A DNA stretch of 37,993 nucleotides from an uncultured Eubacterium sp. (lineage in GTDB: Bacteria; Bacillota; Clostridia; Lachnospirales; Lachnospiraceae). The position numbers were made by a program, and so were the translations under genes. The DNA is taken from contig CAJTZF010000027.1 of the NCBI GenBank assembly GCA_910584245.1, positions 1 through 37,993 of the forward strand, read 5' to 3'. The notes under the pieces were generated by a model. It saw nothing but the letters and a program-made list of their open reading frames with translations, made no database searches and was not told the DNA's origin. Shown here in pieces: positions 7,728 through 16,320 of the stretch; the first letter of the stretch is position 1, and every line of letters begins with the position of its first letter.

Positions 7728-9122
7728 TTACCCCTCTTCTACCAGATTATTTAACCATCTCCCCCGTATCAGGAGGATAAATCCCACAATCGCCTTTACG
7801 GCATCTGCACCACAACAGATAAAGTAAAGGGGCAGAATCGGAAGCGCCGTAAACCGGGACAGACAATACGCAAGCGGAATCGTTATGCACCAGATAAACC
7901 CGCTGTCAAATAAAAATGTGATAATCGTCTTTCCCCCGGAACGTATCGTAAAATACGTCGCGTGCAAAAATGCATTGACCGGCATATACACAGCCAGCAC
8001 AAGAATAAACCCTTTAGCTAGGTCGCGAATGCGCTGCGTCGTCTCATAGACGTTCGGAAAGACGAACGACGCCCCAGCAAGACACATCGCAATTCCTATA
8101 CATAGAATGGTCGAACAAAATATAATTTTATATGCGCTATGTTTTGCCTCTTTCATCCTGCCCGCCCCCAAAAGCTGTCCAACGATGATCGCCACGCTAT
8201 TCCCAATCGACAAAAATACGACATTAAACAGATTATTCAGCGTATTCGAAATATTCATCGCCGCCACGACATCCAGCCCGCGCACTGAGTAGCACTGCAT
8301 GAGCATGGCCATGCCGGACGCCCACAGCCCCTCGTTGAGAAGAAGAGGAAATCCTTTAATAAATATTTTCCGTACAAGCTCCTTCGGAATATGCAGTCCG
8401 CGGTACAATCCGACAACAAACGGGTTACGCTCCTTTTTCCGGTGTGTCCACACAACGATAATAAGCATTTCCACGATTCTGGCGGCCACAGTTCCGATCG
8501 CCGCCCCGCTCGCCCCCAGTGCAGGCACACCAAATTTACCATATATAAAAATGTAATTCAGCACTAAATTGACAAGGACAGAAATCAGCCCCGCCTTCAT
8601 AGGCAAAAGCGTCTCTCCCGTCTCCTTTAACGTTCCTGCGTACGCCTGCACGAACGCAAATGGAATAAAGCTCAGCATGACAATGTGCAGGTAATCCAAC
8701 CCATAAACAAGCGTATCCGCAATGCTGCCAGTACTCCCCTCCTGATGCAGGTACATCCGTATAAGGGGTTCCCCAGAACTGCCCATGACAATCAGTCCGA
8801 GTACGGTAATGATACCACAACATATCAGCTTAAACCGGACCGTATACCGGATTCCCTCATGATTCCGCTGCCCGAAAAACTGCGCCGTAAAAATACCTGG
8901 TCCCGACACAGCGCCAAATACAAGCAGATTATACACAAATACAAGCTGGTTAGCGATCGCTACCCCCGTCATCTGCTCGGTCCCGATCTTCCCTACCATG
9001 ATATTGTCCAGCATGCTGGCAAAGTTGGTTATGCCCATCTGGATCATCATGGGCACTGCGATGCGGAACAATCTCCGATAAAACTTTCTGTCGCCAATGA
9101 GTTTCTCTCTCCACTGCTGCAT
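7728..9122 (-). CDS. MATE-family multidrug/sodium antiporter
   Basis: This polytopic membrane protein of about 464 residues has roughly twelve hydrophobic segments and the two-half architecture of MATE exporters. The N-terminal half begins with FRIAVPMMIQMGITNFASMLDNIMVGKIG, of which the ASMLDNIMVG part is a typical MATE signature. Such proteins expel cationic drugs or metabolites using Na+ or H+ gradients. The ATG at 9122 is preferred because GGAGG precedes it by 5 bp; an in-frame TTG at 9134 is weaker. It lies 15 bp downstream of pdxT and so may be co-transcribed with pdxST. The transported compound cannot be inferred, though the operon context makes a B6-related compound conceivable (speculative). 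Confidence 0.92.
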   Translation of the reverse strand: MQQWREKLIGDRKFYRRLFRIAVPMMIQMGITNFASMLDNIMVGKIGTEQMTGVAIANQLVFVYNLLVFGAVSGPGIFTAQFFGQRNHEGIRYTVRFKLICCGIITVLGLIVMGSSGEPLIRMYLHQEGSTGSIADTLVYGLDYLHIVMLSFIPFAFVQAYAGTLKETGETLLPMKAGLISVLVNLVLNYIFIYGKFGVPALGASGAAIGTVAARIVEMLIIVVWTHRKKERNPFVVGLYRGLHIPKELVRKIFIKGFPLLLNEGLWASGMAMLMQCYSVRGLDVVAAMNISNTLNNLFNVVFLSIGNSVAIIVGQLLGAGRMKEAKHSAYKIIFCSTILCIGIAMCLAGASFVFPNVYETTQRIRDLAKGFILVLAVYMPVNAFLHATYFTIRSGGKTIITFLFDSGFIWCITIPLAYCLSRFTALPILPLYFICCGADAVKAIVGFILLIRGRWLNNLVEEG

Positions 9123-9137
9123 TTCTTCCTCCAAACC

Positions 9138-9707
9138 TCATCTCTCCTGGCAGGCATCCAAAAACATCTGATGAATGCGCGTATCAGAATCCAGTTCGGG
9201 ATGAAACGACATCGCAAACTGAACCCCATACCGGACAGCTACAATATTTCCATCCACCTCCGCCAGTATTTCCACACGCCCACCGACGGATTCAATATAC
9301 GGCGCGCGTATAAATGTCATCGGCACAATACCGATCCCTTTCATTTCCTGTGATACATGAAAACTCCCAAGCTGTCTGCCGTACGCATTTCTTCTCACCG
9401 TGACCGGCAATGTACCGAAATAGACATGATTATCATTTGATAACTTTTCCGCCAGCAGTATCAGCCCCGCACAAGTGGCAAGCACGGGTACTCCGTTCGC
9501 AATCCTGTCCCGCAAATCGTCAAACATGTCCAATTCCCGCAGCAACTTACCCTGAACGGTGCTCTCTCCCCCCGGCAACACAAGACCGTCCAAATCATTC
9601 CTGAGATCTTCTTTTTTTCGCAACTCCACACACATTGCTCCGAGGGCTTCCAGCTTATTCCGGTGCTCAATAAACGCTCCCTGCACGGCAAGTACTCCGA
9701 TTTTCAT
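9138..9707 (-). CDS. pdxT: Pyridoxal 5'-phosphate synthase glutaminase subunit PdxT
   Basis: PdxT hydrolyses glutamine and channels ammonia to PdxS for DXP-independent vitamin B6 synthesis. The 189 residues show the class I amidotransferase triad: nucleophile Cys in ATCAGLILLA, and His and Glu in MSFHPELDSD. The N-terminal MKIGVLAVQGAFIEH and the PGGESTVQGKL loop are typical of PdxT. The start is 1 bp after the pdxS stop with AGGGGCAAGTGAG upstream, so the two subunits are translated in tandem, consistent with their 12:12 complex. Confidence 0.97.
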   Translation of the reverse strand: MKIGVLAVQGAFIEHRNKLEALGAMCVELRKKEDLRNDLDGLVLPGGESTVQGKLLRELDMFDDLRDRIANGVPVLATCAGLILLAEKLSNDNHVYFGTLPVTVRRNAYGRQLGSFHVSQEMKGIGIVPMTFIRAPYIESVGGRVEILAEVDGNIVAVRYGVQFAMSFHPELDSDTRIHQMFLDACQER

Positions 9708-9708
9708 C

Positions 9709-10584
9709 TCACTTGCCCCTTTCTGCCATCAAAAGCTGGATTTCCTGTTCATTGATTCCGACCATCGCCTCTCCCAGGTCCTCCGACAATTGCGCCAGCA
9801 GTTTTCCGTCCTCAAAATTTGTAACTGCCTTTACGATTGCTGCTGCCCGCTTTTTGGGGTCACCGGATTTAAAAATACCGGAGCCTACAAACACACCCTC
9901 CGCGCCAAGCTGCATCATAAGCGCTGCGTCGGCCGGCGTCGCTACACCGCCCGCCGCAAAATTCACTACCGGCAGACGCCCATGTTCATGCACATAAGCA
10001 ACGAGTTCATAAGGAACCTGCAGTTTCTTTGCCGCCTCAAACAGTTCATCCTCTCTCATCGCCGCCACTTTCGCAATCTCGCGGTTCATCATCCGCATAT
10101 GCCGGACAGCCTGAACTACATCACCCGTTCCCGGCTCCCCCTTTGTGCGGATCATAGACGCCCCCTCATTGATCCTGCGCAGCGCCTCTCCCAGATCCCT
10201 TGCGCCGCATACGAATGGTACTTTGAAATCTCTTTTATTTATATGATAAATATCATCGGCAGGTGAGAGAACCTCGCTCTCATCGATGTAATCAATGTCG
10301 ATCGCCTCTAAAACCTGGGCCTCAACAAAATGGCCAATTCTACATTTCGCCATAACAGGAATAGACACCGCCTGCTGGATGCCCTTAATCATCTTTGGAT
10401 CGCTCATCCTGGACACACCGCCCGCCGCACGTATGTCAGCCGGGATGCGCTCTAACGCCATCACCGCACACGCTCCGGCCTCTTCTGCAATCTGCGCCTG
10501 CTCCGGCGTTGTCACATCCATGATAACGCCTCCCTTTAACATTTGCGCCAGCTGTTTATTCAATTCATATCGTTCTGTGCTCAT
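9709..10584 (-). CDS. pdxS: Pyridoxal 5'-phosphate synthase lyase subunit PdxS
   Basis: PdxS condenses ribose 5-phosphate, glyceraldehyde 3-phosphate and ammonia into pyridoxal 5'-phosphate. The 291 residues match the highly conserved family nearly end to end: GGVIMDVTTPEQAQIAEEAG, the catalytic Lys in PVMAKCRIGHF, the second Lys in MIRTKGEPGTGD, and GVFVGSGIFKS. Length is as expected. TAAGGAGGAAGAG precedes the ATG. It is the first gene of the pdxS-pdxT-MATE unit and has its own promoter at 10615-10643, downstream of a terminator. Confidence 0.98.
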   Translation of the reverse strand: MSTERYELNKQLAQMLKGGVIMDVTTPEQAQIAEEAGACAVMALERIPADIRAAGGVSRMSDPKMIKGIQQAVSIPVMAKCRIGHFVEAQVLEAIDIDYIDESEVLSPADDIYHINKRDFKVPFVCGARDLGEALRRINEGASMIRTKGEPGTGDVVQAVRHMRMMNREIAKVAAMREDELFEAAKKLQVPYELVAYVHEHGRLPVVNFAAGGVATPADAALMMQLGAEGVFVGSGIFKSGDPKKRAAAIVKAVTNFEDGKLLAQLSEDLGEAMVGINEQEIQLLMAERGK

Positions 10585-10614
10585 TTTCTCTTCCTCCTTA
10601 ACTATTTTCGTATC

Positions 10615-10643
10615 ATCGTATCACAGAATGAACAATTATGCAA
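10615..10643 (-). promoter_or_regulatory. Promoter of pdxST
   Basis: On the minus strand TTGCAT (10638-10643) and TACGAT (10615-10620) are 17 bp apart, about 30 bp upstream of the pdxS start. They lie just after the terminator that ends the preceding transcript. Confidence 0.6.
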
Positions 10644-10644
10644 G

Positions 10645-10727
10645 ACAGAAAAAACACAGGCAGTCTGCCACGCACACTTCCAGAATCAATATTCCGGAAT
10701 TTAACTTGCGTACTGCAACTGCCTGTG
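10645..10727 (-). terminator. Intrinsic terminator after the PH-domain gene
   Basis: CACAGGCAGT (10655-10664) and ACTGCCTGTG (10718-10727) form a 10-bp perfect stem around about 53 bases that contain smaller complementary pieces (TTCC/GGAA, ACGC/GCGT). On the minus strand the stem is followed directly by TTTTTT. It most likely ends the PH-domain transcript and insulates pdxS. Confidence 0.6.
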
Positions 10728-10779
10728 AAGCCATACATAGCGGAATCCAACGTTACTATTTGTATGTACCGTAAGTTCT

Positions 10780-11151
10780 TTACATATCGTCTTCTTCATT
10801 CGAAGACATAAACTCCCGGCTGCTGACCCGTTTGAGCGTCCGCTGTTCCTCAATCATATCAGACAGCATGTCTTTTACTTTCCGGGAATTTTTGATATGG
10901 ACAATTTTAAATTCCGGTGTAGATTTATCCGCCGCCCAGCAATGAATCGTACCCAAACCAAAAATACGCTCACCGAGCGATTGCTCATACGCCAAATCCA
11001 TAATCCGGTACAGGCGCACTTCTTCCTCATGCTTATTTAAAAACCCGGTCCGGATTAATAACTTTTCCTCTGTCAGCTCATATACCGTAAATGACCAGGG
11101 AAGTCCCAGAAAGGTACGCTTACGGTCTGTCCACTTATATTCTGTCTGCAT
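10780..11151 (-). CDS. PH-domain (bPH/YdbS-like) protein
   Basis: This 123-residue soluble protein looks like a bacterial PH domain. Beta-rich segments carry FTVYELTEEKLLIRTGFLN, the VRLYRIMDLAYEQSLGERIF block and GLGTIHCWAADK, as in YdbS/YdbT-type domains. A C-terminal helix and an acidic tail (NEEDDM) end the protein. No membrane segment is present, unlike many relatives. The function is unknown. I chose the ATG at 11151 because GTGAGGAAA precedes it; an in-frame GTG at 11178 is weaker. It has a near-consensus promoter in the gap behind the MutS-like gene. Confidence 0.7.
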   Translation of the reverse strand: MQTEYKWTDRKRTFLGLPWSFTVYELTEEKLLIRTGFLNKHEEEVRLYRIMDLAYEQSLGERIFGLGTIHCWAADKSTPEFKIVHIKNSRKVKDMLSDMIEEQRTLKRVSSREFMSSNEEDDM

Positions 11152-11249
11152 ATTTTCCTCACATTCTGCCGTCTCCACGGCGTTCTAACCACCGGGAACC
11201 CGGCACACAGGCCCAAAGGTTCCTCCTATTGATTAAAAGGTACAAAAAC

Positions 11250-11278
11250 ATAATATCCTCTAGTGAAAGCTTTGTCAA
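11250..11278 (-). promoter_or_regulatory. Strong sigma-A promoter for the PH-domain gene
   Basis: On the minus strand TTGACA (11273-11278) and TATTAT (11250-11255) are 17 bp apart. The -35 box begins right after the stop codon of the upstream MutS-like gene. Confidence 0.75.
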
Positions 11279-11280
11279 GA

Positions 11281-12801
11281 CTATAACGTCCCAACGATCT
11301 CCTGGTACAAATCCATCCCGTAACTTGTTTCCTGCGGCTCACCGTCCAGAATCTTAAACGTCCTGCTTCCATCCTCCCTCCGATCAGCGCACATAAACCG
11401 CATCCCTGGCGCGCCCCGCTGGTACAAACGGCTGGCAAATTCATATAAATGCGTCACCATCCAGACGGTCACGCCACTGTCAAACAAGGCCCGTATAATA
11501 CTATCTGCCACAAGGCTGCCTTCCTTCTCCGTCGTACTGGAAAAAGACTCGTTCATCAAAATCAGGCTTTTGGCGCTTACCATATTTACCATGTGGTTCA
11601 TGCGCTTCATTTCCTCTACCAGTCTCCCACTGTTCATACTGCTGTCCTCCCGCCTCGTAAAATGGGTAAGAATCATATCATACAGCGGACTGGCATAATA
11701 CGTCGCCGGCACAAAAAGCCCGGCCTGCATCATAACCTGCGCAATCCCGACACTTCGCAGAAACGTAGATTTTCCCCCCTGGTTAGCGCCGCTGATAATA
11801 TGTAAATGACAGTCATCCGAAATAGAATTTGGCACCGGCGTCCGAAGCGTCGTCAACGCCATGCTCAATTCATATAAATCCTGAGCGTCCATTTTGTCTG
11901 TTCCCTGACAAACTTTAGGAAACGTAGCCCTCATATGCAGCTGCTCCATTTTATGGTGAAGCCTGGCACATCCCACATAGAAACTGATCTGGTATTTTAA
12001 CTGTTCAAAAAAATCCTGGAGCTCCACAATCAGCTTTTGGAAGCATTCCAGTAAATAGTGCAGGGCGTTCGTTTCCATCTGCGCCGCCTCCTGCACGCAC
12101 GCCGTATCTCTCAACACAATGCACTCCGGCGACAAAAAACGGACCCATTTCTGAAGCAGCGAAAGAATACGGCTTTTCTTTTGCACATCAAATGGCTCAA
12201 GCTGGCTGACGACCCCATCCGAACATTTCATGCCGCCACCGACCCCGGCTGTCACAACAATCCTTCCGCCGCGCAGCAGAAACGCCATACTGTCCACCAA
12301 TTCCTGCATTATTTGTACAAACTCGTCACTGCATAACTCCTTTAGGTTTTGTGAGAATGCCATCATACCGCTGCTGCGTTCCGCCGCATCACTTCGCATG
12401 ATGTCTTTTACCTTTTCCAAATACTTCACCTCAATGAGAAGAAGCTGTAGCGAACTGTAAATCTGCTGCGTCTTACTCTGCTCCCTCGTTCCCTGTTTCC
12501 CCTTCCCCTTATTCTTTTCAACACTTTCCACCGCGGCCCCGGCCAGCCGATATAGTTCCTCATAAAATTCTTCATTATTTATCGCATCATTTACCATCTG
12601 CTGCCGGAATTTCAGTACCTCAACGTCCGAAATAAGATTCATCATAATTGCTCTGCACGATTGATATATAAACTCATCCCGTCCCGCCATCGCTTCCAAT
12701 ATCACGGATAAATTCAAATCCTTTATAAGATCGCTGGCAAACCCATAGCTGCGCGCCTTTCCCCCTTGTTTACCCGGATACAGCAAATTAATCTCAACCA
12801 T
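11281..12801 (-). CDS. MutS-like ATPase, second of a pair
   Basis: This 506-residue protein contains the MutS core/lever-type helical region and a C-terminal MutS ATPase domain but no N-terminal mismatch-binding domain. Walker A is GANQGGKST at about 338-346. The Walker B region is SLILMNESFSS, followed by VTVWMVTHLYEFA with the signal His. The absence of the mismatch-reading domain suggests a role other than classical mismatch repair (inference). A basic KNKGKGKQ segment lies near residue 105. The ATG at 12801 has AGGAGGAGG upstream and overlaps the end of the first MutS-like gene by 8 bp, which points to coupled translation and perhaps a heterodimer. Confidence 0.85.
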   Translation of the reverse strand: MVEINLLYPGKQGGKARSYGFASDLIKDLNLSVILEAMAGRDEFIYQSCRAIMMNLISDVEVLKFRQQMVNDAINNEEFYEELYRLAGAAVESVEKNKGKGKQGTREQSKTQQIYSSLQLLLIEVKYLEKVKDIMRSDAAERSSGMMAFSQNLKELCSDEFVQIMQELVDSMAFLLRGGRIVVTAGVGGGMKCSDGVVSQLEPFDVQKKSRILSLLQKWVRFLSPECIVLRDTACVQEAAQMETNALHYLLECFQKLIVELQDFFEQLKYQISFYVGCARLHHKMEQLHMRATFPKVCQGTDKMDAQDLYELSMALTTLRTPVPNSISDDCHLHIISGANQGGKSTFLRSVGIAQVMMQAGLFVPATYYASPLYDMILTHFTRREDSSMNSGRLVEEMKRMNHMVNMVSAKSLILMNESFSSTTEKEGSLVADSIIRALFDSGVTVWMVTHLYEFASRLYQRGAPGMRFMCADRREDGSRTFKILDGEPQETSYGMDLYQEIVGTL

Positions 12802-14284
12802 GTGCCAACCTCCTCCTAATTTCTTCATAGCTCAATCCAAACTGGTCCACAATTGTCTCCACATATCCTTTTCCCGTAGAGGGCTGCCGTACAAGCTTAA
12901 ATGTCCTCCTATGCTCCTTGCCCCCTTCCAGAGACGCTACAAGGCTTACAACGCTCTCCCTCTCTCCCGCCAGTTCATCAATGTGGGTCACATATATCCC
13001 ATAACAGTCCTGTTCCAGAAAGTGATCAATCACACGGCGTCCCATCTGCGCCGCATCATACGTTGCCGCCGAGGTAAACAGCTCATTGATTATTACAAAT
13101 AAACGATGCTGCTCCCCCTGCATAATCGGAGCCAGGCGAACAAGTTCCTCTTTCAGCTTCCCTCGTCCGCTCTCCATGCTCTCCTCTACAGAAAAATGCG
13201 TCACGATCCCTGGAAAATAGGGCAACCGTGCCTGTTGCGCCGGCACTGGAAACCCCATATTGGCAAAATAAATAAGCTGCCCGACGGAACGTCCAAACGT
13301 TGTCTTTCCTCCCTGGTTCGGTCCCGTCACGACAAAAAAACGCTCCTGCCCTTTAAAATGATAGTCATTGGGAACCGTCCGTTTTCCTTCCATCTGGTTT
13401 TTATATGCCAGCGCCAAGTCGTAACCGCCCTGCACATTCATCCCATCTTCCTGAAACTCCGGATAACAGAAAGCGTGGCCGCACGATTCCATGTAATTTC
13501 GGAAATCTGCATAACATAAATAAAAGGATAGTTCACGGCACACATCCAATACCATACTAGAGAAAATTTCCCTGCACTCTTTTGCAAACAGTCTCATTTC
13601 CTCAAAAATCCCCGGATTCCGCTTCTGCAAATACGAAAAAATACGCTGTTCCAGTTTCGTCGTCTCCTTTCCCGGCAAAAGCCTTGGCAGACGTTCCGGC
13701 TTCCCAATATGCATTGGAAACTTTTCACTCAGACTGGAAATAATATCTTCTTCCCTGTCAGGAAGAATGGTCACACAATCTTTTTCGATGCGGATGCTAT
13801 AACGAAGATGGGAAAGCTTCTCATACACCCGAATGGCGCGGTCGTGGTTTCTGGCATATTCCGCTTCCTCTGCCATACTCCGGCACGCGGTGAGAACCTC
13901 CTGGATTCCCTCCGGAATCTGCTGCCTGTCCTCAAAAAATACCATATAGTCGTCCAATGCACAATAATACGTGTAGGCAGCTTTTAGATGCCAGTTTGCA
14001 TACCCGTCCCCATTTTCGAGTAAAACTGCATTTTCCTCGTATTCTCTTGCCTTCCGTATGCCAGCTATAAAACTTTTTACCGCGTCCCCGACTTCTTTTT
14101 CCTCCAGCGCCCGCATCACCTCCTGGCGGTATTTCACCGCCTCCAGACTGTCTGGCATTTCATAACAGTATTCCTGTTCCTCTTTAAAAATCTCTTCCAA
14201 CAACTGGTCCAGATTCAAATCCTGAAACAACGGTAAATCCTCCGGCTCTTTTCTCGAATCCCCCAATATGTAATACTTTTTCAC
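12794..14284 (-). CDS. MutS-like ATPase, first of a pair
   Basis: This 496-residue protein is also a MutS-type ATPase without mismatch-binding domain. The N-terminal 300 residues are predicted helical. Walker A is GPNQGGKTT at 321-329, the Walker B segment is RLFVIINELFTS near 395-405, and YGIYVTHIDELA follows. The start is a GTG at 14284 with GAAAGGAGGAGC directly upstream. It overlaps the second MutS-like gene. The two proteins share motifs but differ clearly in sequence, which fits an old duplication with division of labour (inference). The substrate is unknown. Confidence 0.85.
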   Translation of the reverse strand: MKKYYILGDSRKEPEDLPLFQDLNLDQLLEEIFKEEQEYCYEMPDSLEAVKYRQEVMRALEEKEVGDAVKSFIAGIRKAREYEENAVLLENGDGYANWHLKAAYTYYCALDDYMVFFEDRQQIPEGIQEVLTACRSMAEEAEYARNHDRAIRVYEKLSHLRYSIRIEKDCVTILPDREEDIISSLSEKFPMHIGKPERLPRLLPGKETTKLEQRIFSYLQKRNPGIFEEMRLFAKECREIFSSMVLDVCRELSFYLCYADFRNYMESCGHAFCYPEFQEDGMNVQGGYDLALAYKNQMEGKRTVPNDYHFKGQERFFVVTGPNQGGKTTFGRSVGQLIYFANMGFPVPAQQARLPYFPGIVTHFSVEESMESGRGKLKEELVRLAPIMQGEQHRLFVIINELFTSAATYDAAQMGRRVIDHFLEQDCYGIYVTHIDELAGERESVVSLVASLEGGKEHRRTFKLVRQPSTGKGYVETIVDQFGLSYEEIRRRLAHG

Positions 14285-14348
14285 TAGCTCCTCCTTTCTT
14301 TTGCCATCCCCTCAACATAAACTTATGTAATCTCTACACTATCCCTAT

Positions 14349-14377
14349 AGTTTACCATAATTCCAAGTAAATGACAA
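14349..14377 (-). promoter_or_regulatory. Promoter of the MutS-like pair
   Basis: On the minus strand TTGTCA (14372-14377) and TAAACT (14349-14354) are 17 bp apart, about 65 bp upstream of the GTG start. The plus-strand gene starting at 14477 is divergent; a TATACT box at 14447-14452 may serve it, but I see no convincing -35 box for that one. Confidence 0.55.
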
Positions 14378-14476
14378 CCTTACAACGCACTCTCTTGTAA
14401 ACGGTACTCTGAAGTGTTAAAATAACAAATATATAACAGCTTTTATTATACTACAGTAGAAAGGAAGGTATAAAAT

Positions 14477-15886
14477 ATGAAAAAATTTGTATGTACCGTT
14501 TGCGGTTATGTTTACGAGGGCGAATCGGCACCGAATGAATGTCCCATCTGCCACCAGCCGGCAGAAAAATTCAGGGAAGAATCGTCCCCTGAAGGCGGCG
14601 ATACAAGTGCAAAAGGGGCAAGCGGTGTAGGAACAGGGGAACATCCATCCCCGTCCAACACAGACCTGGACTACGATAAAACTCTCTACCGGATCGATGA
14701 ATCCTGCCGTTATATGGAGGAGATCCATCAAATGGCAGTGAGCGGAACGACTATTAGCGGCGCTATGGGAACAAAAATGCCGATGCCCGGCTGGGATGAT
14801 ATTCTTCTTTTAGGCGCACAGCTAAATCCCGCCCCGCTTGAGGAAGACGCACCGGTATCAACGATGACCGTGATCGGTAAGCATGCAAAAAGACCTATGA
14901 TTCTGGAAAACCCTGTGTACATTTCTCATATGTCATTTGGCGCACTGTCCAGGGAAATAAAGGTGGCGCTGGCAAAAGGCTCCGCAATGGCTAAAACGGC
15001 GATGTGTAGTGGAGAAGGAGGCATTTTGCCGGAAGAAAGAGAAGCCTCTTACAAATACATATTTGAATACATACCAAACAAATACAGTGTGACAGATGAA
15101 AATCTCCGTACTGCAGACGCGGTCGAAATCAAAATCGGACAGGGAACAAAACCTGGTATGGGAGGGCATCTGCCCGGGGAAAAGGTAACAGAAGAAATCG
15201 CTAAACTGCGTGGGAAAAAACAGGGGGAAGATATACAGAGCCCGAGCAAATTCCCGGAGCTCAACTCCAAAGAAGATTTAAAAGATATGGTTACTATGCT
15301 GCGGAACCGCTCCGACGGCAGACCTGTCGGAATAAAAATAGCCGCTGGCCGGATCGAAAGGGATTTGGAATACTGCGTCTATGCCGAGCCGGATTTTATA
15401 ACTATTGATGGCAGAGGCGGCGCGACCGGCTCAAGTCCGCTATTCCTGCGGGAGGCTACTACCGTTCCGACCATCTATGCACTTTACCGCGCGAGAAAAT
15501 ACCTGGACCGCGTACATTCTGACATATCCCTTGTAATTACCGGCGGACTTCGTGTGTCCGCGGACGCGGCGAAAGCTCTTGCAATGGGGGCCGATGCCGT
15601 CGCTGTGGCCAGTGCGGCGCTAATCGCAGCCGCATGCCAGCAATACCGGATTTGTGGTTCCGGTAATTGTCCGGTTGGCATCGCGACACAAAACCCCGAA
15701 CTGAGGGAAAAATTGAAAATAGAACAATCTGCAAAGCGGGTAGCCAATTACCTGAACGTAACACGTGAAGAATTAAAGACATTCGCGAGAATTACAGGCC
15801 ATACCTCCGTTCACGATTTGAGTGTGGACGATCTCGTAACGTTGAATCGGGAAATCTCGGAGTTTACAAACATTGAACACGCATAA
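14477..15886 (+). CDS. Rubredoxin-like domain fused to a glutamate synthase-type FMN domain
   Basis: Residues 1-35 form a rubredoxin-like iron site (CTVCGYVYEG ... CPICHQ). After a flexible Gly/Ser/Pro linker, residues about 90-460 form the FMN-binding, TIM-barrel domain of glutamate synthase. Motifs include NPVYISHMSFGALS, GEGGILPEE, KIGQGTKPGMGGHLPG, the GRGGATGSSPL phosphate loop, ITGGLRVSADAAKALAMGAD, and CGSGNCPVGIATQ with cysteines fitting an iron-sulfur cluster. There is no amidotransferase domain, so this is a stand-alone oxidoreductase of the archaeal-type GltB group. Its true substrate is uncertain. AAGGAAGG lies upstream of the ATG. The gene stands alone on the plus strand. Confidence 0.9.
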   Translation: MKKFVCTVCGYVYEGESAPNECPICHQPAEKFREESSPEGGDTSAKGASGVGTGEHPSPSNTDLDYDKTLYRIDESCRYMEEIHQMAVSGTTISGAMGTKMPMPGWDDILLLGAQLNPAPLEEDAPVSTMTVIGKHAKRPMILENPVYISHMSFGALSREIKVALAKGSAMAKTAMCSGEGGILPEEREASYKYIFEYIPNKYSVTDENLRTADAVEIKIGQGTKPGMGGHLPGEKVTEEIAKLRGKKQGEDIQSPSKFPELNSKEDLKDMVTMLRNRSDGRPVGIKIAAGRIERDLEYCVYAEPDFITIDGRGGATGSSPLFLREATTVPTIYALYRARKYLDRVHSDISLVITGGLRVSADAAKALAMGADAVAVASAALIAAACQQYRICGSGNCPVGIATQNPELREKLKIEQSAKRVANYLNVTREELKTFARITGHTSVHDLSVDDLVTLNREISEFTNIEHA

Positions 15887-15890
15887 CCGG

Positions 15891-16310
15891 CTATTTTTCT
15901 ATATCGTAAGGCCAGTCCAAAATGCCTCCAAATTCCCGGATATTTTTGTATCCCATAGCAGTCAGCTCCGCCGCCGCACTCTTGCTGCGGCGGCCGCTGC
16001 GGCAATACACTAAAATAAGCTGTTCTTTATTTGTCAGCCGCTCTTCTGCCCGCTCTGCGATTTCATAGTCAGGGATTAAAACTGCGCCTGCAATATGGCC
16101 TTCCTCATATTCTTCCTGCGTCCGCACATCCAGCACGACATAATTGGATTCCGACTCCATAATCTCTTTTGCTTCCTTCGCCGTAATACTCATAAAAGCG
16201 TCTCCTCCATTTTCATTCGATAGTTTTGGGCCGCAAGCTGCCATAAGGCAGCAAACGGCTGTTATCCATATCATGCGCAAACTCAAATGTTTCATTCCCA
16301 TATAAACCAT
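15891..16310 (-). CDS. Rhodanese-domain lipoprotein
   Basis: This small exported protein has a signal peptide with lipobox LMAAC and a single rhodanese domain. The domain includes NYVVLDVRTQEEYEEGHIAGA and the active-site loop YCRSGRRS, where the Cys would carry the persulfide or thiol. It therefore acts outside the membrane, tethered by lipid, in sulfur transfer or thiol redox (function inferred). Start choice is unsure: ATG at 16310, 16301 and 16295 are all in frame, and AGGATAGG lies just before the first. It follows the protease gene by 10 bp on the same strand and may be read through from it. Confidence 0.85.
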   Translation of the reverse strand: MVYMGMKHLSLRMIWITAVCCLMAACGPKLSNENGGDAFMSITAKEAKEIMESESNYVVLDVRTQEEYEEGHIAGAVLIPDYEIAERAEERLTNKEQLILVYCRSGRRSKSAAAELTAMGYKNIREFGGILDWPYDIEK

Positions 16311-16320
16311 TCCTATCCTG

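Noticed and set aside
10645..10727. Considered a riboswitch or structured leader upstream of pdxS
   Set aside because: The stem is followed by TTTTTT and lies upstream of a good promoter for pdxS, so a terminator of the previous gene is the simpler reading.
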